A stretch of DNA of 39,560 bases from a virus: positions 1 to 39,560 of the IMG/VR virus record IMGVR_UViG_3300029268_002496; one strand, written 5' to 3'. Positions 20,383 through 28,982 of this stretch are shown here, in pieces (the first letter of the stretch is position 1; the number at the start of each line of letters is the position of its first letter). The position numbers and the translations under genes are program-made. The notes under the pieces were generated by a model. That model had not been told where the DNA came from. It saw nothing but the letters and a program-made list of their open reading frames with translations, and did not search any database.

Positions 20383-20934
20383 ATGAAAAAAACTATATTA
20401 TTTATAATTTTATTTTTATTTAGTTTCATTTCTTTTGGTTTTGATCAAAAATATCCAGAACACTTTATTAATATTATGAAATCTGTTTTATTGTTTGAAG
20501 GTGGATTTTCTGATATATTAGATGATCCGGGAGGTGCAACAAATTTCGGTGTGACTCAACAAACATATGATTTTTATAGATTAAATAAAAATCTTTCACA
20601 ACAAACTGTAAAAAATATAACAATAGATGAAGTTTATGATTGTTATTATAGATTTTATTATTTGTCTTCCGGTTGTGATACCCTTTCACCAGCTTTAGCA
20701 TTTGTACATTTTGATTGTAGTGTGAATTTTGGTGTTTCCAAATCGAAAAAACTTTTTTTACAATCCATTAACAAATTAGATACTTTAGATAAAAAATTAG
20801 CATTCAACTATATAGAAGTTAGAAAAAATGAAAGATATGAAATAGTCAAAAGAAATGAGAAAAAAAGAAAATTTTTAAAAGGTTGGCTCGCTAGGGATGA
20901 AAAAATTAGATTAATCATCGAACAATATTATTGA
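20383..20934 (+). CDS. GH108-type endolysin (muramidase) with N-terminal signal or anchor
   Basis: This 183-residue peptidoglycan hydrolase has the GH108 signature EGGFSD (Glu39 catalytic) and DDPGGATNFGVTQQTYDFY (47-65). A peptidoglycan-binding-3-type region follows (LSPALAFVHFDCSVNFGVSK near 104-123). The first 20 residues (MKKTILFIILFLFSFISFGF) form a hydrophobic export signal or signal-anchor-release segment, so the enzyme may reach the periplasm without a holin. It ends 20 bases inside the convergent pnuC gene. A late-promoter-like motif sits just upstream. Confidence 0.9.
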   Translation: MKKTILFIILFLFSFISFGFDQKYPEHFINIMKSVLLFEGGFSDILDDPGGATNFGVTQQTYDFYRLNKNLSQQTVKNITIDEVYDCYYRFYYLSSGCDTLSPALAFVHFDCSVNFGVSKSKKLFLQSINKLDTLDKKLAFNYIEVRKNERYEIVKRNEKKRKFLKGWLARDEKIRLIIEQYY

Positions 20935-21532
20935 GATATTTTATTTTCAACCAATTAAACAATCCATAGATTGCCATACCTGTAAATATGATATATTCTA
21001 TTCCAACCACAAATATTCCAGAATAAAAGAATAATCCAACACAAAATATATCAGTAACTATCCAAACATACCAAGATTCAATATATTTCTTCGATAATAA
21101 ATTAATTCCAACAACACTCATAATCAAAACAGTAACATCTAAAAATGGGTTTTCTGATTTCACTGGAAATATTTTATCTATATTATCCAATAATAACCAC
21201 CCAAGAATTATAGATATTATTATACTTATAAATGTTATTATTCTTTGTTTGTTCGTCATAAAAATTAATCCCTTATCTTCATCTTTATCTGTTTTCTTCC
21301 ATATAAAAATTGATATTAAACATATATAGGTGAAATATATTTGTAATAACATATTAGCATATAATCCTGTGTACCAAAACAAAAAGAAGAAACAAATTTG
21401 GGCAACAATACTTGTCACCCAGTTCCACAGGTTTGCTTTTGTTGCTAAAATAACGGATATAAAATTAAAAATAGAACCTATCAGTTCTAAATAAGTTAAA
21501 TTATATCCAAATATAGTTAATACGGTTCCCAT
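20915..21532 (-). CDS. pnuC: PnuC-family nicotinamide riboside (or related vitamin) transporter
   Basis: This 205-residue integral membrane protein has about seven hydrophobic segments. It carries the PnuC pattern of LWNWVTSIVAQICFFFLFWY, then LYANMLLQIYFTYICL, and a second repeat WYVWIVTDIFCVGLFFYSG. PnuC imports nicotinamide riboside by facilitated diffusion, with trapping by NadR. The related PnuT carries thiamin, and in Bacteroidetes PnuT also sits near TonB receptors, so thiamin is an alternative. NadR in the same window favours nicotinamide riboside. It lies downstream of the TonB receptor on the same strand. Confidence 0.85.
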   Translation of the reverse strand: MGTVLTIFGYNLTYLELIGSIFNFISVILATKANLWNWVTSIVAQICFFFLFWYTGLYANMLLQIYFTYICLISIFIWKKTDKDEDKGLIFMTNKQRIITFISIIISIILGWLLLDNIDKIFPVKSENPFLDVTVLIMSVVGINLLSKKYIESWYVWIVTDIFCVGLFFYSGIFVVGIEYIIFTGMAIYGLFNWLKIKYLNNIVR

Positions 21533-21582
21533 ATTTGGTAAGTTACGAAAAATAAACGGGATAAAAAAATGTAAGGGAAGAT

Positions 21583-21629
21583 TTCGTCTTTTTAGACGAA
21601 AATTAAGGAAATTCGTCTTTTTAGACGAA
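21583..21629. repeat. Two tandem hairpins TTCGTCT-tttt-AGACGAA
   Basis: Two copies of the same 7-bp stem-loop lie 12 bases apart, 54 bases before the pnuC start. The second overlaps the stop of the 95-aa gene. They may be a terminator/attenuator pair or a processing site controlling pnuC. I do not recognise a known NAD+ or TPP riboswitch. Confidence 0.5.
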
Positions 21630-21908
21630 TATTACAAGATTGTTTGATTTAGATATTTTTCTTAATTCATCATAAAATTTTCCAATATCATCATAATTTT
21701 TAAACCAAAATGTTGGATTATCAAATATGACAAATACATCATTAAATTTTTTTAATGTATCAAATAATTTAACAGTATCATTTTCTTTAAATATAATTAC
21801 AAAATGTTTTTCTTTGTTTCTTCTATATTCAACAAACATTGTATCTACAATAACAACATTATCATCATAGTAATGGTCTATAAAAGACTGAATTTTTTCA
21901 CTGTACAT
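21621..21908 (-). CDS. Hypothetical protein between TonB receptor and PnuC, 95 aa
   Basis: A soluble alpha-beta 95-residue protein with alternating strands and helices (DNVVIVDTMFVEYRR, KHFVIIFKEND, VFVIFDNPTFWFKN). It starts four bases after the TonB receptor stop and precedes pnuC, so all three probably form one transcript. No motif recognised. Position alone suggests a role tied to uptake, or simply a filler gene. Confidence 0.65.
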   Translation of the reverse strand: MYSEKIQSFIDHYYDDNVVIVDTMFVEYRRNKEKHFVIIFKENDTVKLFDTLKKFNDVFVIFDNPTFWFKNYDDIGKFYDELRKISKSNNLVIFV

Positions 21909-21912
21909 AATT

Positions 21913-23916
21913 TTATAATTTAAATTTTAAACCAGTGAAGAAACAAAATTGTTCATTTACAAAATACAAAGGACTACCATCACCACCAATCATACCATTA
22001 GATAAATATTTCTGGTTAGTGAAATTGTTTAAATAAATATCCCATTCTCCCCAATTCCATTTTAATCCAATCGTTGCGTTTAAGATGTAATAACTTGGAA
22101 TAGTATAATCATTCTTTTGATCTATATATGACCAACTTTGATACCTACCACCCAACCCAACGACAAACCATTTATAATTATAAGTCAGTTCCGTATTGGA
22201 TAACCATTCTGGTGTCATCACTGGTGTTGATTCTGTATTATTCCAAGTGATTTTACTTTTATTGTATGAAATATTTTGTGTTAAGGTTAATCCGAAATTC
22301 CATTTATACTTGAAATCAAATTCCAATCCTGTTCTATAACTTTCATCAACATTAATATGAAGTGGTAATCCAGTTGGACCATATTCACCTGTTAATACTA
22401 ATTCATTATTAAACATCATATAAAATAGGTTGATATTCAAATTCATATTTTTTATAATATAACGGTATCCAAATTCTTGGTCTAAAACAGATTCTGGTTT
22501 TAAATCATAATAGACAGCGTTACCAAGTGAATCAGATAATAGATTATCATATCCACCAAACATATCATTTCTAATTGGTTCACGATGAGTTTTACCAATA
22601 GAATAATAAAGGATATTATGTTTTATTTTGTATTCGACACCAGCACTATAATTGAAAAAATTCCATATAAAAGGTTTCAAATAAACATCACCATTATAAA
22701 CAAATGTTGTATAACGATATTGTAAATCCCCGTAGAAATTAAAATTACCAGCGTTAAAAATACCTTTTACGAAACCACTTAAATCATCCCTATATCCAGT
22801 ATTTTTATATGTATCAACATCATTTGTTGTCCCACTATGTTTCCTACTATATTTATAACCATTAATACCAGTGTAAAGATCTAAATTTCCAAGTTTAATA
22901 TAATAATTAATATTTCCACCTAAAAAATTAGAATTGAAATGGTATCCATATAAATCGGATGGTATTCCGATATGTGTTCCATCATAGGTATAAAAACCAT
23001 TCAAATAATTATAATAAATAGTATAATTAAATCTTGATTTAGTATTTATGTTATAAGTGTGGTGGAATTGAATATGATATTGATTGAAATGATCAATTTC
23101 TCTTTCAGTATTAGCGTTATATTTACGATTGATGTTTATACTATCCATTGGTACACCCATCCAAGCCAATTGATTCATTTGTTCACCAGCAAAACCAACG
23201 ATTTTAAATATATTTTTTCCAGCTTTATAATTTCCAACTATAAAAAAACTTCTGGAATGATTACCCGAATGATCTTTATATCCTTCACTTGAAATATCAG
23301 ATATTGAAACATACAATCCACCTTTATTCCAATTTTTTTCAACATTGGCTGAAAGTTTAAAGGTGTTGTCACCACCCCAACCAAAATTAAATCCAACCTT
23401 TGAATCTGTTGGCTTATATGATTCAAAATTCATAGAACCAGCAAAACTAGCCGTTCCATTTTTTGTCATTCCAGTACCCCTTTGGATTTGTAACATTTCA
23501 ACGGATTGAAGAAAATCCGGATAGTTGGAAAAATAACACCCCTGATCCTCAGGCTCATTCATTGGAACACCATTAAGTGTGACATTTATTCGTGTTTGAT
23601 CAATACCTCTTATTCTTATATATGAATACCCCCAATCACCACCAGATTCTGAATAACTAGTAATTGATGGGGATGTACTAAGAATTATCGATGGTTCTTG
23701 ACCATAATTCACTAATCCAAAATCAGATTTGTATAAATTTTTAAAAGTGATTGGCATCAAACTTGTTGCTTGATATGGAAGAAATGCGTTGATTACAACT
23801 TCATTCAACTTCAATGTATCTTTTGTCAATCGGTATCCGGAATCCGGGTCGGATTTTTGAGAATAAACACTAATCACTACAAACAATAGTAAAATAAGAA
23901 TTGAGATTTTTTTCAT
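21913..23916 (-). CDS. TonB-dependent outer-membrane receptor
   Basis: This 667-residue outer-membrane beta-barrel imports scarce ligands with TonB energy. Seen: signal peptide MKKISILILLLFVVISVYSQ, a TonB-box-like DTLKLNEVVINA, then a plug domain. The plug has SIILSTSPSITSYSE, YSYIRIRGIDQTRINVTLNG, VPMNEPEDQG and EMLQIQRGTGMTKNGTASFA. A long Tyr, Asn and Gly rich barrel follows, with the terminal strand FFTGLKFKL. It lacks the N-terminal carboxypeptidase-like domain of SusC proteins. A complete receptor gene in a phage is unusual. With pnuC downstream, uptake of an NAD or thiamin precursor is possible. Receptor masking is another option. Confidence 0.92.
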   Translation of the reverse strand: MKKISILILLLFVVISVYSQKSDPDSGYRLTKDTLKLNEVVINAFLPYQATSLMPITFKNLYKSDFGLVNYGQEPSIILSTSPSITSYSESGGDWGYSYIRIRGIDQTRINVTLNGVPMNEPEDQGCYFSNYPDFLQSVEMLQIQRGTGMTKNGTASFAGSMNFESYKPTDSKVGFNFGWGGDNTFKLSANVEKNWNKGGLYVSISDISSEGYKDHSGNHSRSFFIVGNYKAGKNIFKIVGFAGEQMNQLAWMGVPMDSININRKYNANTEREIDHFNQYHIQFHHTYNINTKSRFNYTIYYNYLNGFYTYDGTHIGIPSDLYGYHFNSNFLGGNINYYIKLGNLDLYTGINGYKYSRKHSGTTNDVDTYKNTGYRDDLSGFVKGIFNAGNFNFYGDLQYRYTTFVYNGDVYLKPFIWNFFNYSAGVEYKIKHNILYYSIGKTHREPIRNDMFGGYDNLLSDSLGNAVYYDLKPESVLDQEFGYRYIIKNMNLNINLFYMMFNNELVLTGEYGPTGLPLHINVDESYRTGLEFDFKYKWNFGLTLTQNISYNKSKITWNNTESTPVMTPEWLSNTELTYNYKWFVVGLGGRYQSWSYIDQKNDYTIPSYYILNATIGLKWNWGEWDIYLNNFTNQKYLSNGMIGGDGSPLYFVNEQFCFFTGLKFKL

Positions 23917-23925
23917 AAAATTGTT

Positions 23926-24084
23926 TTAAGAAAATAAGATTAATAAAATTAGTAAAATTAGACCTATTAATGCTAGTTTAATTTGTTCCTTTAAATTTTT
24001 TGGTTGTTTAAATATTGGTTGAAATCCCAACCCGATGGATAACCCCAAAGATATACCAACTAATAAAGATAAAATAATTATCAT
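23926..24084 (-). CDS. Small membrane protein, 52 aa
   Basis: A 52-residue frame with two hydrophobic helices (MIIILSLLVGISLGLSIGLG and IKLALIGLILLILLILFS) joined by a short polar loop (FQPIFKQPKNLKEQ). It ends nine bases before the TonB receptor start, so it is likely co-transcribed. Function unknown. Confidence 0.5.
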   Translation of the reverse strand: MIIILSLLVGISLGLSIGLGFQPIFKQPKNLKEQIKLALIGLILLILLILFS

Positions 24085-24095
24085 AATATTAAATA

Positions 24096-24302
24096 TTAAC
24101 GGTAATTGTCTGGAAGTTTCAATAACTTCTTTAATTCTTGTCTATCATAACTATCAATGTCAACCAATCCATTCATTTGGCTTCTGTGAAATAATGCCAC
24201 CAAATGGTCGTACATTTGTTTTACTTCAATAGCATTAAATGAACAACTACCTCTAACACCAGTTATATTTGTCTGTAAGTTTTGTTCTTCATTCTTGTCC
24301 AT
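24096..24302 (-). CDS. Hypothetical phage protein, 68 aa
   Basis: A soluble 68-residue protein (MDKNEEQNLQTNITGVRGSC, then FNAIEVKQMYDHLVALFHRS) with a helical core and a basic C-terminus (ELKKLLKLPDNYR). Not recognised. It is part of the leftward run that leads into the TonB receptor. Confidence 0.6.
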   Translation of the reverse strand: MDKNEEQNLQTNITGVRGSCSFNAIEVKQMYDHLVALFHRSQMNGLVDIDSYDRQELKKLLKLPDNYR

Positions 24303-24318
24303 AATTGTTTATATGTAT

Positions 24319-24564
24319 TTAATTATTTTCTTTCTTCATTGTTTCAAACCATTCATCGGTATATTCATCATCATCAATAATTCTAAAATAAACATCTATA
24401 CCATTTTGAATAATTTTATCTGATTCTTTTTCTTCTTGAATAGCCTTTTCAATTTTAACCAATGTACCGTGATTTCTTGAAGAATTACTCCAATCAATAA
24501 CTGGTAATGATTTAACATCGGATTTAATCGATGGTCTGTTTGGTTTTCTTCGATGTGTTGCCAT
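24319..24564 (-). CDS. Hypothetical protein, 81 aa
   Basis: A soluble 81-residue protein with a strongly basic N-terminus (MATHRRKPNRPSIKSDVKSL) and an acidic C-terminus (DDDEYTDEWFETMKKENN). Not recognised. It is 16 bases upstream of the 68-aa gene on the same strand and probably part of its transcript. Confidence 0.6.
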   Translation of the reverse strand: MATHRRKPNRPSIKSDVKSLPVIDWSNSSRNHGTLVKIEKAIQEEKESDKIIQNGIDVYFRIIDDDEYTDEWFETMKKENN

Positions 24565-24651
24565 TTTTATTTAATTATAATACCATTTTGAGGTTCCAAT
24601 ATACTTCCTTTAAATTGTACATCAGATACAATAAAATCAACATATCGCAAT

Positions 24652-24756
24652 TTAGCAAAAACCCACCATTAGTAACATCATCGATAAATTTGCAAATACA
24701 AATATAAATAGGAAATGTCCTAATTTTGTTTCGAAAATCCAATTAAATAACTTCAT
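24652..24756 (-). CDS. Tiny membrane protein, 34 aa
   Basis: A 34-residue frame, MKLFNWIFETKLGHFLFIF followed by VFANLSMMLLMVGFC: a short basic start and one hydrophobic helix. It sits 13 bases downstream of the 46-aa frame. Being so short it is plausible but unproven. The stretch 24576-24651 also has an ATG-less minus frame ending DVQFKGSILEPQNGIIIK. Confidence 0.4.
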   Translation of the reverse strand: MKLFNWIFETKLGHFLFIFVFANLSMMLLMVGFC

Positions 24757-24769
24757 AATATTTTTTATT

Positions 24770-24910
24770 TTATAAAATTCTTAATGATTGATATCTTGGG
24801 AATAATTTATTATTTTTCCACATATTTAAAAATTCTTCTTCGGTGTAAACACTTCCTTGTCTTATCGATTCCGAAATAAAAACTTCATCGGAACATTGAT
24901 CCATACTCAT
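24770..24910 (-). CDS. Short hypothetical protein, 46 aa
   Basis: A 46-residue soluble frame (MSMDQCSDEVFISESIRQGS, then VYTEEEFLNMWKNNKLFPRY) with normal amino-acid composition and an ATG start. It heads the leftward run through 24652 and 24319. Function unknown. Between 24911 and 25127 I see only AT-rich DNA and divergent promoters. Confidence 0.5.
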   Translation of the reverse strand: MSMDQCSDEVFISESIRQGSVYTEEEFLNMWKNNKLFPRYQSLRIL

Positions 24911-25127
24911 ATGTATTAAACCAATGTTAATTATATAATACTTTTTTTCTATATTATTTTAATTACTCTACAAAATTACAACTATTTGTTGAAATAAAAA
25001 AATAACTTGTATAATCTTCTTCTTATTTCATGATATTACAATATTACGAAACTTTCATCTAATAAAAAAATTATTTGGAAAAATAACTGTTTTTGAAAAT
25101 TTATATATAATCACAAAAACAGTCATA

Positions 25128-26468
25128 ATGAAAAAATCTAATTTAAATGATACAATTAATAAATTCAATATTATACATAATAATAAATATAATTATTCAC
25201 TATTTACTAAATATATTAACATAAGGCAAAGAATAGAAATTATATGTCCAAAACATGGTATTTTTTCCCAAAAAATTGGTATGCACAAAATTGGTCAAGG
25301 TTGTCCAGATTGTAAAGCTGAAAAAATTGGTAATTTAACAAGATTTACCATCGATGAAATATTAATGAAATTTAAAAAAACACATCAAGATAAATATGAT
25401 TATTCATTATTCACCGAATATTTTAATGTAGATCAACATGCAAATATTATTTGTAAAAAACACGGTTTATTTAAACAAACAGTTCGGAATCATTACAATG
25501 GTCAGGGTTGTATGAAATGTTATAATGAAATAAGACATACATATTTATGTGATACGAAAGATAATTTTATTAAAAAAGCAAATATTGTTCACAATAATAT
25601 TTATGCCTACCCATTTGAAACATATAAAAACAGTAAAACAAAAATAGAAATAGAATGTTCTATTCATGGAATTTTTATGAAAAATCCAAATTCGCATCTC
25701 AATGGTGAAGGATGTCCCCACTGTTTTTCTTCTAATGGTGAAAAAAAGATTTATTTTATTTTAAAAGGAAATAAAATTAGATTTATTACTCAAAAGATTT
25801 TTAAAGATTGTAAATACATAAATGGTTTGCGTTTTGATTTTTATTTACTAGAATATAATTTATGTATAGAATTTAATGGTCAACAACATTATGAAATCGT
25901 TAAACATTGGGGTAATGAATCCGATTTATTAAAAACAATAGAAAAAGATAAAATAAAAAATGATTATTGTGAAATGAAAGGCATCAAATTATTAAAAATA
26001 CCATATTCAGAATTTGATAACATTTATGAAATATTGAAAAAAAATTTAAATGAAAAAATTAAAGATTTTGAAATTGAAGGTGATGTTAATTTAACTTATA
26101 TCGAATCAAAGAAGATAGTTAAAGAATTGAATATAAAAACTCAAACTGAATATAATAAAAGATATAAAGAATATTTAGGATTACCATCGAGTCCAAATGG
26201 ACTATATAAAAAAGATTGGATCGGTTGGCGTGAATTTTTGGGAACCATAAATACTCAACTAGACAAAAATTACTTATCTTATAATGAATCTAAATGGTGG
26301 ATTAAAAATAATTTATCAAATATCAAATCTGAAAAATTTTGGAAATTATCAGTAATGAAAAATAAAATTCCAATTTTTATACCAAATAATCCAAAACAAT
26401 TTTATCAAAAAAAGAATAGGGGTTGGTTAGGTTGGATGGATTTTTTGAATAAATTAAACACTTTTTAA
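25128..26468 (+). CDS. Repeat-type homing endonuclease (DUF723-like repeats, nuclease, C-terminal repeats)
   Basis: This 446-residue protein has three repeats of about 65 residues (about 1-65, 72-137, 146-205). Each runs F..H..KY-Y...Y......I.I.C..HG.F......H..G.GC..C, a zinc-binding DUF723-like unit. A nuclease core follows: LRFDFYLLEYNLCIEFNGQQHY near 231-252, a Vsr/PD-(D/E)XK-like strand pattern, with LLKIPY near 285. The C-terminus has tryptophan repeats (KKDWIGWREFLG, NRGWLGWMDFLN) as in phage integrase-type DNA-binding repeats. Its last 15 bases overlap the end of convergent clpP. It is homologous to 38358. Confidence 0.8.
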   Translation: MKKSNLNDTINKFNIIHNNKYNYSLFTKYINIRQRIEIICPKHGIFSQKIGMHKIGQGCPDCKAEKIGNLTRFTIDEILMKFKKTHQDKYDYSLFTEYFNVDQHANIICKKHGLFKQTVRNHYNGQGCMKCYNEIRHTYLCDTKDNFIKKANIVHNNIYAYPFETYKNSKTKIEIECSIHGIFMKNPNSHLNGEGCPHCFSSNGEKKIYFILKGNKIRFITQKIFKDCKYINGLRFDFYLLEYNLCIEFNGQQHYEIVKHWGNESDLLKTIEKDKIKNDYCEMKGIKLLKIPYSEFDNIYEILKKNLNEKIKDFEIEGDVNLTYIESKKIVKELNIKTQTEYNKRYKEYLGLPSSPNGLYKKDWIGWREFLGTINTQLDKNYLSYNESKWWIKNNLSNIKSEKFWKLSVMKNKIPIFIPNNPKQFYQKKNRGWLGWMDFLNKLNTF

Positions 26469-27119
26469 TAAAATATTATCAATCAATCCGTATTCTTTAG
26501 CTTCATATGAAGTCATCCAAAAATCTCTATCTGAATCTTTTTCAACCTTTTTATATGGTTGTCCGGAATGAATAGAAATAATTTCATAAAGTTCCTTTTT
26601 TAAAATATTAATTTGTTTAGCGGTAATTTCAATGTCTGATGCCTGTCCATCTGCAAAACCAAGTGGTTGATGAATCATAATCCTAGAATGTTTCAATGCT
26701 GCTCGTTTACCTTTTGTTCCAGCACACAAAATGACTGATGACATTGATGCTGCTATACCACTACAAATGGTTACAATATCTGGTTGAATATATTGCATTG
26801 TATCATATATGCTTAAACCGGAGTAAATTGAACCACCTGGACAAGAAATATAGATTTGAATATCCTTTTTTGAATCAACTGATTCCAAAAATAAAAGTTG
26901 TGCCTGAATAACATTTGCAACATAATCATCTATTGGTGCATTTAAAAAAATTATTCTATCAAGCATTAAGCGACTAAATACATCAAGAGTTGTTATATTT
27001 AATTGTCGTTCTTCAACTATCATTGGAGAAATATAATTATTTGATATTGATTTATATTTATCTAATGTTAAACTATTAATACCCATATGTCGGGTAGCAT
27101 ATTTTGTAAATTCGTTCAT
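26454..27119 (-). CDS. clpP: ClpP serine protease subunit
   Basis: This 221-residue protein is a canonical ClpP. Catalytic residues are Ser125 (GIAASMSSV), His150 (RIMIHQPLG) and Asp195 (EKDSDRDFWMT). Substrate-channel and oligomer motifs are DRIIFLNAPIDD and YISCPGGSIYSGLSIYD. Normal length. ClpP needs a Clp ATPase, which would come from the host or elsewhere in the phage. A role in remodelling host proteins, or mixed assembly with host ClpP, is possible. It starts a tight leftward group with 27123-28982 and overlaps the endonuclease tail. Confidence 0.93.
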   Translation of the reverse strand: MNEFTKYATRHMGINSLTLDKYKSISNNYISPMIVEERQLNITTLDVFSRLMLDRIIFLNAPIDDYVANVIQAQLLFLESVDSKKDIQIYISCPGGSIYSGLSIYDTMQYIQPDIVTICSGIAASMSSVILCAGTKGKRAALKHSRIMIHQPLGFADGQASDIEITAKQINILKKELYEIISIHSGQPYKKVEKDSDRDFWMTSYEAKEYGLIDNILLKSV

Positions 27120-27122
27120 ATT

Positions 27123-27461
27123 TTATTTTTGTTTTTTGTAAAGATCTTCTAATATATCAATAACTTTATCTATTTCGTCATATTTTTTGTCCATTTCATC
27201 CATTTTATCAGAAACCAATTTGGTTATTTCTTTTACTTTTTTATCTATTTCTTCTTCGTTTTCTCCACTAAAATATCCTTTACCTCTTACAATATCATCC
27301 CATTCAGATTGAATTGATTTATTTCTTAAATCAATTATATTTTTTAACCAATCTGGACTACCTTTATTAATTTTTTTAATACTTTTGTAACCACGATAAT
27401 CCAAAAATACACCACAACCCTGTTTTCCAACTATACCCAAATCTTTTTCAGTCTTTTCCAT
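27123..27461 (-). CDS. Hypothetical protein, 112 aa, coiled-coil C-terminus
   Basis: A soluble 112-residue protein. The first part (LGIVGKQGCGVFLDYRGYKS) is of unknown type. The C-terminal half (EEEIDKKVKEITKLVSDKMD and onward) is a charged helix likely to form a coiled coil. It overlaps the gene upstream by 14 bases and clpP follows three bases after its stop, so it is co-transcribed with clpP. It might be an adaptor, but that is only position. Confidence 0.65.
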   Translation of the reverse strand: MEKTEKDLGIVGKQGCGVFLDYRGYKSIKKINKGSPDWLKNIIDLRNKSIQSEWDDIVRGKGYFSGENEEEIDKKVKEITKLVSDKMDEMDKKYDEIDKVIDILEDLYKKQK

Positions 27462-28095
27462 CTTTTACTTTTTCACCATTTTTGAAATCAATAGTCATTC
27501 CGAAACAAACATTAAATCCTGTTGATGTTTTATTTGTTTGAAAATCGATTTTACTTATTTTGTGACAAATAAAATGAGTATCACCACTTGATAATACCAA
27601 ATCTCTTTTTCTTAATTTGAATATTTTATCTGATGTTATTTTTTCAATTGGTTTTTCCCATGAACATTTAATTGTTTTGTGAGTTCTCCAATCAATGACA
27701 CCAGTACTCTTTATAATATCAATTTTGGGATAAGTTTTAGTTCCTATTTTTATTTCACTCAATTCGGTAAATCCTTTTTTCATTATATCGGATTCTTCAT
27801 CTTTTTTCTTTATCAGAAATTGTTCTTGAAATTCTTTTAAATTTTTTTCAAAATGTTCCAATGATTCGTTAATTTCATCAGAAAAAACAGCACAAACTGG
27901 TGTTCCGTTGAATTCCTTATTTCTTAAATTGATTTCTATTTTACCGTTTGGATGTTTATCAAAGGTGAGATAACCATCACCAAACTTCATGTTTAGAATA
28001 ACTTTTGTGGCATATTTCTTTTTAAGTTCAAATATTTTGAACATTTTATCAAAAATATAATCATATTGTTCTAAAAATTCTTCTATATCAAACAT
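27448..28095 (-). CDS. Hypothetical protein, 215 aa
   Basis: A soluble alpha-beta protein with many lysines. The N-terminus is helical (MFDIEEFLEQYDYIFDKMFK). The middle has KFGDGYLTFDKHPNGKIEIN and a long charged helix. The C-terminus is mostly strands (DLVLSSGDTHFICHKISK, GFNVCFGMTIDFKNG). Not recognised. It is one base from the 70-aa gene upstream, in the same leftward operon as clpP. Confidence 0.65.
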   Translation of the reverse strand: MFDIEEFLEQYDYIFDKMFKIFELKKKYATKVILNMKFGDGYLTFDKHPNGKIEINLRNKEFNGTPVCAVFSDEINESLEHFEKNLKEFQEQFLIKKKDEESDIMKKGFTELSEIKIGTKTYPKIDIIKSTGVIDWRTHKTIKCSWEKPIEKITSDKIFKLRKRDLVLSSGDTHFICHKISKIDFQTNKTSTGFNVCFGMTIDFKNGEKVKDGKD

Positions 28096-28096
28096 T

Positions 28097-28309
28097 TTAA
28101 GGTTTTTTAGAAGATATCAAAAAATCAAATTCTGGATTATTACTTGGAATTTCATATCCGTAGTGACATTCTGACCAATCTTCTCCACACGGTTGTAAAT
28201 CTTCTAAATTACACCCACATTCTGAATCTGGTTGATACAATCCTGTATATCCATTCTTTACCATAAAGGATTTTAATCCTTCAATTGTTTTTCTATTATT
28301 TGCTTTCAC
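28097..28309 (-). CDS. Small cysteine-rich protein, 70 aa
   Basis: A 70-residue protein with a helical start (NRKTIEGLKSFMVKNGYTGL) and a cysteine cluster CGCNLEDLQPCGEDWSECHY. The C-G-C...C...C...H arrangement suggests a zinc site. Similar short proteins with a YxPxxECGC-like motif are common in phages and are uncharacterised. It overlaps its upstream neighbour by four bases. Confidence 0.7.
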   Translation of the reverse strand: MKANNRKTIEGLKSFMVKNGYTGLYQPDSECGCNLEDLQPCGEDWSECHYGYEIPSNNPEFDFLISSKKP

Positions 28310-28668
28310 AATCCATTATATTTCTTAATATCAACAAACTCATTATATTTTACAGTGCCATCTTTTTTATAAATAGCAACCGGACGATTCAATAATGGTT
28401 TATCTTCATTATCAAATCTACCATCCTGTTCATATATAACATAAATATCAACATTTTCATTAACAGCGATTGTTTGAAGTTTAGCTTTTGATAAAGATAA
28501 ATCAATATCACCATACCAAACTTTTTCACCGTTTATGACAATATTTGAGTTAAAAACTGGTAAATTTTTTGGTTTCATTTTATGAAATCCGGTTTTGGAT
28601 CCACTAATCATCATGGAAATCATTCCTATTTCTTTTATAAGAATATCAGTATAATTATTATGTATCAT
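28306..28668 (-). CDS. Hypothetical protein, 120 aa
   Basis: A soluble 120-residue protein with a predominantly beta body (NSNIVINGEKVWYGDIDLSL, NVDIYVIYEQDGRF, PVAIYKKDGTVKYNEFVD). No motif recognised. It overlaps both neighbours by four bases (ATGA-type), so it is translated from one polycistronic message with the nicotinamidase gene upstream. Confidence 0.7.
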   Translation of the reverse strand: MIHNNYTDILIKEIGMISMMISGSKTGFHKMKPKNLPVFNSNIVINGEKVWYGDIDLSLSKAKLQTIAVNENVDIYVIYEQDGRFDNEDKPLLNRPVAIYKKDGTVKYNEFVDIKKYNGL

Positions 28669-28982
28669 TTTTCTATTTTGAAATTATTTTTAAACTCATC
28701 TTCTGTAAACCAATCGGTAATTGTTAAACTAGTATTTGTCATTTTATATTGAATAATATAATTATTTGGTGGAACAATATTTTGATAATCACCATCTGTA
28801 CAAAAATAAACAAGTTGTTTACTTTTAACACTTGTAAATTTTTTATTAATAAGTTTTTCTTCTGTCCACATTGTATACGAAAAATCAGAAAAATTTTCTT
28901 CTATAAATTTGGCTGATTTTTCACTACCATCATAAAAACAAGTTTTTATTGTTTTATCGTATCTACATTTTTCTACATTCAT
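28665..28982 (-). CDS. Hypothetical protein downstream of nicotinamidase, 105 aa
   Basis: A soluble 105-residue protein (KTCFYDGSEKSAKFIEENFS, then VYFCTDGDYQNIVPPNNYII and TSLTITDWFTEDEFKNNF). Not recognised. Its start overlaps the nicotinamidase stop by four bases, so it is translationally coupled to NAD metabolism. A functional link is possible but unproven. Confidence 0.7.
   Translation of the reverse strand: MNVEKCRYDKTIKTCFYDGSEKSAKFIEENFSDFSYTMWTEEKLINKKFTSVKSKQLVYFCTDGDYQNIVPPNNYIIQYKMTNTSLTITDWFTEDEFKNNFKIEK

Noticed and set aside
21533-24090. TPP riboswitch controlling the receptor and PnuC
   Set aside because: The conserved CTGAGA and later TPP-aptamer segments are not visible upstream of either gene.
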